This document shows, piece after piece, positions 55,788 to 64,000 of a DNA stretch of 64,000 bases. Each line of letters opens with the position of its first letter. Positions within the stretch are counted from its first letter, which is position 1. The DNA is taken from contig NW_005434672.1 in NCBI RefSeq assembly GCF_000315625.1, positions 341,878-405,877 of the forward strand, written 5' to 3'. The position numbers were made by a program, and so were the translations under genes. The notes under the pieces were generated by a model. The model was not told the DNA's origin. It searched no databases and worked only from the letters and a program-made list of their open reading frames with translations. The stretch is from Guillardia theta CCMP2712. Lineage: Eukaryota; Cryptophyceae; Pyrenomonadales; Geminigeraceae.

Positions 55788-58348
55788 TCTTGATCAGAGA
55801 TGCACGTGTTTCGAATCAATCCTAGGTAGCTCCTGCAGTCCCGAACAGGCCGGCTATTGCATGAAGGCTCGCCTGAGAACAGGACACAGGAAAATGCAAC
55901 GCACTTGGCGCCAATCAAGGATCTTGTTGACTCTCCTGATGTTTCGAGTGTGCAGGGGAGGGAGGGAAGGGCGCAAAAGCTGCGATGCCAAGGACAGAAA
56001 TGAAGAATATGTGAGTCCCCAGGCCCCAGGCAAGGAAGAGGTGAACAAGCGGAGGAGAAAGGAAATCGGGAAAGGGATACTAGAAAGAGAGGGACTGCGA
56101 GAAATGAAGAACGTGCGAGAAATAGGATGGGGAGGAGGAAGAGGAGGAGGAGGAGGAGGAGGAAGGGGAGGAGGAGGAGGAGGAGACGTGCTTGTTCACC
56201 GGAACATGCACAGGGGGAATGCAAACCGAGCAGATGCGATTGAACTATTGAGGGGTTGGGGTGGGGAATAGGGGGGTAGGGGTCAGGGTAGTTGTAGCTC
56301 TGAAAGTTAATCACACGGTAGGGTTATACTCTACCGGTAATATTACAGTCTAATGGACGGGTAACAGGTAGTTTATGTTCGATCTGGGTGGGTGGGGGCC
56401 CTTTTGCTGGAGAAACTGGTGGGTACCAGTCACAGAAGCTGGCGTGATCTCAGGGGTAGACGGGGGAAATACTCCCCTGTGTCTTAGGGAGGTCATAGCA
56501 AGGTACGCAGGACAAACATACCGGAGTCCCTGAGGCCTACTAAGGGGTGGGGTAGTCTCGGTGTTGTTAGGTGGGGAGATAGGGGTAGGGTGATGGGGGT
56601 AGGGTACTTGGGGAGGTACACGGTAGAAAAGGAATCTGTAGGGGTAGTTGTTATTAGTTTTGAGGTACTACACAGATGAAATAGGGGGTACAGGGGTACT
56701 CCAGGGATACAGGGGTACAGTGATCGGGGATTGTACTTATACTGATTTTAAGTTAACTTTGAGTAAAGTAGAGGTATTGCTCGGGCAATCATCAATTTCA
56801 GGGGTAACAAAATTTTTGATTATCATTTTGCTGCATCAAAATCAAATCACCGTGACTTGGAGTTCTTTAGCGGCTGCCACTGATCGGACCGGAGTGCTTC
56901 CGGGCCGAGGCTTCCGACTCCCGTCGGCCGGAGTCCAAACTTCAAATAACAACTTGGGATCGGCGGCACACTGCTCAGCGGCATCCGACTCATCTGGCAT
57001 CCGATCGCCCGGCCGGATTCATGACTTGATGTGCGGGTGAAAATGATTACGGTGACTGTACCAGTACCCCGCCGGGCCGGGGAGTTCCGCCTGCCAGAGG
57101 GCCCGGCCCGGGCAACTCAGCGGCTTCCGAACTTGCCTTCCACCGAACTGCGGCGGCCTCAGCGGCCGATCCCGATGAGGCTCTTCAAGTTAGCGTAACC
57201 GGGAAGATGGGTGAACTTGTGATCCTTGTCGGTTTTAGAGGTGGGGGTGGTCAGATCCTCAAATTAGGTTGGTAGGGTGATAATTGAACCGGTCATAAGA
57301 AGATCATTTTGGAGTCTCATGAACGGGTACAAGATCACATGTAGAGGGTGTCAAATTTGAAACCGGGAGGATAGGGGGTGATACCTAAGAGAAAGACGTA
57401 ACCTGCCTACCCTACCATACGCATATGCTATCAACCCTACCAGGAATGAGGTGACCAACAAAAGTACCCTACCACAGGCTTTAGACAATCCTTGGGGATC
57501 ACGTTGGGGTGATCCATCCCGGGAGGTGGAAATTGAAGGGTGGGGGTGACTACCCCTACCATTCCATGTAGAGAAGTTTCTCGGCCTCCATCTATGTGGA
57601 GATGCTGTCGAGCAAGAAATGAGGAGCAAGGAAGGGAGAGCAAGAGAGGGAGGGACGAAATGGCGCGGCAGAGACGAAGAATGGAAGGCGATGAGGAGAT
57701 TGTACAGGAGAGCGCAGTGTAGAGTGAACAAGCAGATAAGAACGAGGCCAGAGGACAGGGAGGAGAAAAATTGACGACTCGAAAAGTAATGACAAGATAT
57801 AGAAATGCGGGACTTCAGGAGGGAAGGCGGGGCGAAACGTTGAGAATGGTGCAGTACAAAGTAGCAGATGGAGGAAGGGAACACAAGAACGTTGCGAGAG
57901 AAATGCAGATTCATCATTGGAAGGGTTTGTCCACTGAAAAGGTAGGCGCCCGTTTTGTTGGAGGTCGGATCGATGGAAGAGGTGCTATAGTGCGGTAGGC
58001 TGAGGCAGGAAAAGGAGAGAGATGTCGATTACAGTTGGAAGATCCAAATGCAACGTTGTGTATCATTCCAGAAGGCCAAGTGTTGATGTTGTACAGCTAG
58101 CTCCAATAATTGTTTCTGCATAGAAGGTGCGGGTAGGGTGTATGGAAATTTGTTGTCTGCAGCTGTAGATTGATGACGATGTCGTCATGTCAACACTGTA
58201 GAGATGGTGGGTGTATCCCGCTAGCGACCTGACCCCAGGGAGATCTGAGAGTCATCACTCTGCTCTTTGGGGTTGCGAGGGGCCAGGGGCTGACGTGCAA
58301 GTTGCAGTTCGGAACCATGTTACTTGCCTGAAGAAGGGGAAGGAGGGA
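55788..58348. other. Longest spacer: GGGGTA arrays, AT-rich tract, GC island, foldback-related arm
   Basis: 56100-56190 is a GGA-rich tract. 56245-56720 is dense in GGGGTA words. 56735-56768 matches one arm of the foldback element at 62614-62699. 56790-56865 is AT-rich. 56875-57185 is a GGCC/CCGG island. 57235-57560 returns to GGGGTA/TACCCC words. 57600-58250 is mixed and shows nothing I can call. Confidence 0.55.
56741..56768. repeat. Single-arm copy related to the 62.65-kb foldback
   Basis: ACTGATTTTAAGTTAACTTT plus GAGTAAAG matches the foldback arm (ACTGATTTTTAACTTAACTT, TGAGTAAAG) with about two differences over 28 bp. Confidence 0.75.
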
Positions 58349-58500
58349 TGAGCGCTACCAGGATCTGCACGATTGTCAGAGCCATCAACCAAGACAACTT
58401 GCTGAGCCTGGAGCAGAACGGTTGGATACAGAATGGCGCATGCAGCGGTACAAACAACAAGCGACGCTGCGGGGGCCGCTCCGCGGAAAGGAGTCATCCT

Positions 58501-58542
<42 letters not shown>

Positions 58543-60455
58543 GCTAGCAATGCCCTGACAATGACCAAGATGCCAGCGGAGATCTTAGAGTCAATCTTCA
58601 TACGTAAGCGCCTGCCCTCGCTTTCCCTCGGGCTGACGGGTGTTGTCCCTGCTTGTCTTGCCAGAGCTGATGATCAAGCTGGAGGGACGAAGCCCCTTGC
58701 TCACATCAGAGGAGGAGGACGAGGACAACCGCTCCTGTGCTCACTTCGTCTTCTGGCTCTGCTCCAACACGTGCGTGCCCCTCTCCTGCGGTCCTGCTGC
58801 TGACGTTACCCGTCCTCTTGTTGCCCTCAGGTGCAGAAAGTGGAACTCGGCTTGCAAGAGCCTGACGGTGCTGAGGAGAGTCAGCCTAGTTGGCCTCCCA
58901 CTGTTCCGACCGTGCTGCAAGAAGGAGGAAGCAGGAGAAGAGGACCAGCTCTCCCCCTTCTCGTCCTCCAGCACCCTACCCGACCCCAGGATCGAGCAAG
59001 TCCTCAGGAGGCTGGCGGCTGCGGGGAACGTAGGGGCTAAGTTCTTGCTGGGGCTCTATCTCTCTCGTCAGAAGACGTTTGCTCTGCTATGCGATGAGAG
59101 TGAGTTTGTCCTCCTCCTCCTCCTCTCCTCCTCCTCCTCCTCCTCCTCCTCCTCCTCCTCCTCCTCCTCCTCCGCCTTAAATTTTCCAACAGGTCGGACG
59201 AGCAGCCTGCAAGATCGGCAGATCCTCGAGACATTTGAGGAGGGGATGCGACTTCTTTGGTCTGCAGCCGATGAAGGGCACGGGAACGTGAGCGGCTGCA
59301 GGAGGGCCATGCAGAGCTCGCTGACGACTTGCGCAGGCGATGTACCACCTGGGCATGCTGGCGTTCGGAGGGACAGACCAGAAGCTCCGATGCAAAGTGA
59401 ACGGGGGAGAGGTTGTCGGAGCAGAGCTTGCGCAAGCGGAGGAGAGAGCGATGGAGCTCTGGGTAAGGCAGAGGAGGATGGGAGGAGGAAGGGCGGCAGG
59501 ATGAGGACGGCCGGGATATTGCGGCAAGGGAAGAACAGCGATGTTTATTGATTGTTGGATGTTGCAGCAATCTGCTGCAGAGTTGGGACACCTCGAGGCC
59601 AAACTGATCGTCGATCCGGATTACCGCCTGAGCAGGTAGTCATCAACATGTTTCAACCTGCATGTGAAGAAGTCGATCATATTGTGGATGTTGCAAGAAG
59701 GCTGTGCTCAGTATCTGTCTGTGTTGCAAACTTGACTCCTGTTGAGCTCTGCCTCTCCACCTTGGCTACTGCAATCCTGACCCGACATGGTGGCAGTCTG
59801 CAGGAGGTCGAGAGTCAGCTGACGCAAGAGGAAGCTGAGTACCGAAGTTGGCGCCTCTGCACCGGCAACAAGATGATCAAAGAAGCACAGGTTTCCTCTC
59901 CTTCCTCTCTGCTTCATCCACTCATCGACGATCCCTGCCCTTTCCTCCCTCTTTCATTTCCATTCGTCGTGCTCATCGTACAACATTCCCACTCACGTCG
60001 TCACCGCAGAGGCCTCGGAACTTCTTCTGCAAAGCTCGTGAATGCAGCTACGAACAGTGTGGGATGTACACGGTGAGAGCAGCAGAAACGAGGAGGAGGA
60101 TGTATCTGTGACGAGTTTGTAGCTCCTCTGCGAGTTCAAGCAGTGTGCAGGGTGTGCGACTTTGCTGAAGAAGAGAAGATAGTGAGACGCTTGCTTCTTC
60201 GTCTTGTCTTCTTCCTTCATCTGCCTCTCCTTCCCCTTCCTTTTCCTTTCTCCTCCTCCTCCCTCCCTGCCCCCTCCCCCTTTCTCTCCCCTGCTTCTGC
60301 CGCTTTCTTGTGCTGTTGTAACCCTGTGCCTAGCTGCAACCGGGCGTGTCAGAAGAGGGACTGGGTACGCGATCGTGCGGAGAGGAGGAGCAGAGGGTTG
60401 ACGGCGATGTTTGCAGGTCCAACACCGCATCTCCTGCGGATGGTTCGGGGTGTGA
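58349..60455 (+). CDS. F-box / SEL1-repeat / MYND zinc finger protein with polyQ tract
   Basis: Start MSATRICTIVRAINQDN, then a polyQ tract (CAG, 58501-58540), an F-box (MPAEILESIFI, FVFWLCSNT/CRKWNSAC), SEL1-type helices (VLRRLAAAGNVGAKFLLGLY, MRLLWSAADEGHGN/AMYHLG, QSAAELGHLEAKLIVDPDY) and a C-terminal MYND finger. The finger is split over three introns: CKARECSYEQCGMYT, LLCEFKQCAGCATLLKKRRY, CNRACQKRDW and VQHRISC; the join at RRY/C restores the YCxxxCQxxxW...H...C pattern. F-box plus SEL1 plus MYND is the order of plant proteins such as At1g67340 and At5g50450, likely SCF ubiquitin-ligase adaptors. The intron at about 59101-59192 holds a CTC tract. Finger and F-box are clear; some internal borders are inference. 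Confidence 0.82.
58501..58540. repeat. CAG tract coding polyglutamine
   Basis: Thirteen to fourteen CAG codons in frame within the first exon of the F-box/MYND gene. Confidence 0.95.
59102..59173. repeat. CTC tract in an intron
   Basis: Near-pure CTC repeat making up most of the intron between the CDE and SRTSSLQD exons. Confidence 0.9.
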
Positions 60456-60541
60456 TGAGCCAGAGATCAGAAAGTTGTAAAGTGAAAGAAAATTGTAGAA
60501 GTGCAGGCAGCTATCTGAGGAAAGCTGTCAGCTTGATATTC

Positions 60542-61261
60542 TTACTTGAACCTTGTTAAAGTCGATGAATGAGCCCCTCCCTCTTGCCTCCTCCTCGCTT
60601 CCGCCTCCTCCCCACTCCTCTCTCCCCCGCCTCCCCTCCCCCTCCCCTTCTTCTTCGGCTTCTTCTTTCTCTGAGGGGGCGTTGACTGGAGGAGGAGGAC
60701 GAAGAGAGTCTTGGCTGACTTCCGCAGCAGCTGCGCAACCATATCAGGAGAGTCGAGGAGTCATCCGCCTTCACCTCTCGCAGGCAGCCCGACGACAGCA
60801 GCCGCCAGCGGCACTGGTACAAGCTCCTCCGCCAGCTCTCCAGAGTCGTGGACGGAGACGAGCCTTGCTGTTGGCCCGAGGCATCACCTCTGAGCTGGGC
60901 TGAAGGGGAGAGGGAGAGATTGACTGCGTCTGCGAGCATCCGCTGCTTCGTCATCCTCCGATCCTCACGCAGGAGCTGACACTCCTTCTCCAGCCTTGCC
61001 ACCTCCTGCCTCAGACTGTTTCGTTCGCTGTTGCTTTCCTGAAGGCTCGTACGTAGGACGTTGATGTCGTTCATGAGTTGAGAACATTGCTGAGCTGATA
61101 TGAGAAGGCAAGGCAAGACAAGACAAGACAAGACAGCAGATGTGAAAAAGTTCTTATCTCACCTGTTGTCGAACGCGAGCGAGGACTTCTGCTGGACTGT
61201 CGTGATGTGAAGAGCTCTTGTTGTTTGGGCTGCACACTGCCGTTGCAAGTCAGAAAAGCAG

Positions 61262-61316
<55 letters not shown>

Positions 61317-61978
61317 CCTGATTCGCTATTTCTCAATCTCATCAGGACAGTGCGCTCACCTCCCCCGGGCCTGATGCTCCACGAGCTTCTTTCCGTCGCA
61401 TCTCTCCGGTCTATCATCCCAGTGAGCGAAGTTAGACTTCAACATGCCTCACGACCAGCCGCGTGATCAGGAGCGGCATCGCTGGCATGCGAGCCCCTGC
61501 TCTGATCCCTGCTCGCCGACTGTCTCTCCTCATCCTTGGGCTCCCTCACGCTCTGCTGCTGCAAAGCCTTGCTCAGCTCGTACAGGAGGAGCCGCTTCTC
61601 CTCTCTCTCCTCCTCCAGCTTGACGTTCACATCCTGCAGCCTCTTCATCATCGCCTCGCACTGGCAATGTAGAGCTCCGTAGCTGCTTCGCATGGCCGTC
61701 AGCCTCCCGAACATGCGCTGGAGGCATCGGACGACCGCGCTCTCCGACATCTCCAGCTGGACGATGATGTCTCCCATCTCGCTCTCCCTGTCTTCCTCCG
61801 CCGGCCCCGCCGCCCTTGCAGAGTGGTCAAGGGCCATGCTGGAGGAAGGAGAGCGGCCGACGCTGAAGGGGCTGAGGTTGCAGATGCTGGCCTCGTTGGC
61901 GACGTCGAAGTCCTCGTAGTCCAGGAAGGACATCTCGAACTCGAAGCTGCTGCTGTCGGCAACGTCTGCGGTGCCCAT
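60542..61978 (-). CDS. Coiled-coil protein with acidic N-terminus and Lys/Arg-rich tail
   Basis: First ATG in the frame gives MGTADVADSSSFEFEMSF. Next are a short acidic head, MGDIIVQLEMSESAVVRCLQ, RLTAMRSSYGALHCQCEAMM and a coiled coil (KRLQDVNVKLEEEREEKRLL). A Ser/Arg linker exon (PKQQELFTSRQSSRSPRSRS) joins a second coiled coil (AQQCSQLMNDINVLRTSLQE, SLRQEVARLEKECQLLRED). I end it through YQCRWRLLSSGCLRE/LLRKSAKTLFVLLLQ into a basic KKKPKKKGRGRGG tail; without that last intron an alternative tail is read. Likely cytoskeletal or nuclear by composition, unproven. Confidence 0.65.
61263..61317. repeat. (GCTCCT)n hexanucleotide tract in an intron
   Basis: Nine tandem units on the plus strand. 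Confidence 0.95.
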
Positions 61979-62369
61979 GGCGGCAGAGCTCGTAGCAGTC
62001 AAGGAGAGGATGTCTTGCCGATGATCCAAGAGGGCGACTGTCTTGCTGTCAGATAAAACAAGAGCAAGTGTCAAGATTTCATCTATCGATCTGCCCTGTC
62101 AGTGATCGTGACGTTTCGTCTCTGGTTGTCTCTAACTCCTTCCTGCATTCATTTTCCTCCTGCCCTCTTCATCTCATTCCAACCTCGCTACTGTATGTCA
62201 GTGCCACCACCACCGACACCATCATCTCCTCCACTTGGTACCCTCCTTTGCTCCCTCCCTCCCTCCCACCTTCCTTTCCCTCGTTTTCATCTCTCCCTCT
62301 CTCGTCCTCCCTCCCTCCACCCCTCCATCCATCCATCCATCTATCTCTCTCTCAATTTCTCTTCCTCAC

Positions 62370-62425
62370 TCCCTCTCCCTCTCCCTCTCCCTCTCCCTCT
62401 CCCTCTCCCTCTCCCTCTCCCCTCT
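62370..62425. repeat. (CCCTCT)n tract
   Basis: About nine tandem CCCTCT units. Confidence 0.9.
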
Positions 62426-62613
62426 CCTCTTCTCCCTCCCTCCCCTCTCTCCCTCCCTCCCTCATTCTTCCCGGGGCCTTCTATTCTTCCGACTGAGCAT
62501 CAACCATCATCGGCGTAGCACCGCCGCCCTAGCTAGGACTCCGACCGAAACCGGCATGACCCTACCCCCCCGATAACTGCTCGGTTACTGTCCTCTACCT
62601 CCTGAGACTCGGT

Positions 62614-62699
62614 GTCCTCGTACTGATTCCGTAGACTTAACTTTGAGTAAAGAAACCCATCTCTTTACTCAAAGTTAAGTTAAAAATCAGTACGAGGAC
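62614..62699. repeat. Foldback (hairpin) element with 37-39 nt arms
   Basis: Left arm GTCCTCGTACTGATT...ACTTAACTTTGAGTAAAGA (62614-62653). Right arm is its reverse complement (62662-62699) apart from a six- versus four-base internal difference. Loop is AACCCATC. Confidence 0.93.
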
Positions 62700-63287
62700 A
62701 ATCAGGAGAGTCAGTCGAGGAGGCTTGACCCTGACACTGTCGCACAGGCCAAACGGCGAGAAGAGAAAAGACAGCGAGAACCAAACCCAATCCTGCCGAC
62801 TGCTGTCCCCCAAACTTAACTGATACCTTCTCAGTAAAACTGTGAGTACCGATAGTGGCGGCCGGGCCGCCCGGCAGCTGGGCCCCCCGGGGCTGGCAGA
62901 ACTCAGCCGGCCAGGCCCGGGGACCGCCCCGCGTTCAGTGTGCTTAGCATCCGGGCCCAGCGGGACGCGCGCGGTCACCCCTGGCCGACTCCGAGGGCCG
63001 GGCCCACTCACGGTGGCACGGTGACTGCGGCGGTGCCCGGCCGATCATCCGATCATGGCGTCCGACTCTCGGGGCCGGGCCCCGGGCCCAGGGCCCAGGG
63101 CCCGGTGACCATGGAAAGTTCCCCGACAACAAAACAACTACCCCTCATTTGAATCACCCCTACCCACATTATGGTTGGGACTACCATCCTTCATCCCCTA
63201 TATTTATATGATTATCACCCCTACATTCGTTACCCCTACCCCCTACTTTCCTCGTTCGCTAGCCCGTGCGAGGTCCTCGCGAAAGTC

Positions 63288-64000
63288 ATGTCGGGCTTTG
63301 CATGGTGGGAGAACCGTCAGGCTGACGGTGGAGCAGCAGGAGCAGGAGCAGCAGCAGCAGGAGCAGCAGGAGCAGGAGCAGCAGAAGCAGCAGCAGGAGC
63401 AGGAAAGACAGAACACTCGGAGTCAGACACCGTCAGAGTTGATGAGTTGAGCTTGGAGCAGCAAGACCCCGATGTCGGAGGGAAGGTGGCGAAGGTGGAG
63501 CAGGATCAAGCGGTCAAAGGAAGGCAAGAAGAAGCTGGTCCAGAGTTTACAAGCACAGAAAAGCAAGGCAAAGCAGTAGAGGATTGGAAGGATGTCAGCG
63601 ACGAGATGAAGGAAAGGCTGTCATCGATGGGAATCTCCATTGTTGTCGATCCGATCAAAGGCAGATGTCTGCTGGCAAAGAAGCGCTTCCATGCTGGATC
63701 TCTCGTCCTCTCGCAGGAGGCCATGGCTCTTTCTCCATGTCCCGACGGCTGGGTGAGGAGGAGGCAGCACGCGCCCATGAGCTTCTGCCTGTTCTGTCTC
63801 AAGGGGAGTGACAACCTGAAGCGCTGCTCGAGCTGTAAAACAGCTTGCTACTGCTGTGCTGATCACCAGCGAAGTGACTGGAAGTTTCATGCGACTGAAT
63901 GCAAACGGATGCGGGCAATTGGAGGAGGAGGAGGAGGAGGAGGAGGAGGAGGAGGAGGAGGAGGAGGAGGAGGAGGAGGAGGAGGAGGAGGAGGAGGAGG
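63288..64000 (+). CDS. SET/MYND (SMYD-like) protein, N-terminal part; runs off the window
   Basis: Open frame from ATG at 63288 to the window end, about 237 codons without stop. After MSGFAWWENRQADGG comes an Ala/Gly-rich run from GCAGCAGGA repeats, then a charged linker, the start of a split SET domain (GISIVVDPIKGRCLLAKKRF, HAGSLVLSQEAMALSPC) and a complete MYND finger (CLFCLKGSDNLKRCSSCKT, ACYCCADHQRSDWKFH, ATEC). Usual MYND spacing is kept, with H replacing the C of the normal CQ pair (CCADHQ). SMYD proteins methylate lysines on histones or other proteins. After CKRMRAIGG the sequence becomes a pure GGA run to the window end, which is polyGly if exonic. The catalytic half of SET is outside the window. 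Confidence 0.85.
   Translation, partial: MSGFAWWENRQADGGAAGAGAAAAGAAGAGAAEAAAGAGKTEHSESDTVRVDELSLEQQDPDVGGKVAKVEQDQAVKGRQEEAGPEFTSTEKQGKAVEDWKDVSDEMKERLSSMGISIVVDPIKGRCLLAKKRFHAGSLVLSQEAMALSPCPDGWVRRRQHAPMSFCLFCLKGSDNLKRCSSCKTACYCCADHQRSDWKFHATECKRMRAIGGGGGGGGGGGGGGGGGGGGGGGGGG
63920..64000. repeat. GGA trinucleotide run to the window end
   Basis: About 26 uninterrupted GGA units in frame with the SMYD-like ORF (Gly) and reaching the last base given. Confidence 0.95.

Larger units (their letters stand above)
61979..63287. other. Divergent spacer: CCCTCT array, foldback element, GGCC island
   Basis: 62370-62425 (CCCTCT)n; 62614-62699 foldback; 62850-63110 GC island rich in GGGCCCGG and CCGGCC; 63145-63245 TACCCC-rich with TATATTTATATGA. 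No coding signal. Confidence 0.6.

Overview
The window is nuclear DNA of a unicellular eukaryote, most likely an alga with a secondary plastid. My best guess is a cryptophyte close to Guillardia theta. The guess rests on moderately GC-rich sequence, tightly packed genes on both strands, many very short GT-AG introns (34-130 nt, a few GC-AG), a spliced-gene layout with divergent and convergent pairs, one 100-N assembly gap, and at least two proteins with an ER signal followed by a Phe-led transit-peptide-like segment. All gene models are hand-built by joining reading frames at AG/GT borders so that recognisable domains continue. Exon borders are inference unless stated.

Layout, left half: a plastid-type CRAL-TRIO (Sec14-like) protein with tandem domains and a repeated LLGSRRL motif runs off the left edge (1-2459, minus). 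Then come a Trp-rich basic protein (3463-5670, plus) converging on a long coiled-coil protein (5776-9054, minus); an unrecognised five-exon gene (10198-11409); a type I membrane protein (11638-13795, minus); an 18-exon peptidase C69 dipeptidase (14598-17614, minus); a Frag1/DRAM/Sfk1-type multispanning protein (18019-19268); a small U-box protein (19832-20209); a coiled-coil gene (20476-23463, minus); a SAS-6-like centriolar protein (24574-25903, minus); a secreted or organellar methyltransferase (26490-27362); and an ER DnaJ/thioredoxin-like protein with a SAP-like tail (27395-29929, minus).

Right half: an unrecognised targeted protein (31213-32592), a SEL1-repeat protein (32624-35555, minus), the rRNA-processing factor ESF1 containing the assembly gap (35920-40238, minus), divergent WRAP73 (40503-42592), a twin CX9C protein (43183-43589), a plastid-type START/cyclase protein (43673-44632, minus), tRNA-Gly(GCC) (47172-47242, minus), a disordered protein with RKQRQLEAAA repeats (47886-51287, minus), a short-chain dehydrogenase (52597-54642), an acidic orphan (54945-55787, minus), an F-box/SEL1/MYND protein with a polyQ tract (58349-60455), a coiled-coil protein (60542-61978, minus) and the start of a SET/MYND (SMYD-like) gene that leaves the window (63288-64000).

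The genes do not form an operon or a single pathway. Several concern centrioles or the cytoskeleton (SAS6L, WRAP73, coiled-coil proteins), protein quality control (DnaJ, U-box, F-box/MYND, SEL1 repeats) and plastid import candidates. The least expected non-coding signal is a recurring spacer module: long intergenic gaps repeatedly combine GGGGTA/TACCCC hairpins, an AT-rich stretch and a GGCC-rich island. A 39-nt-arm foldback element near 62.65 kb has a single-arm relative near 56.75 kb.
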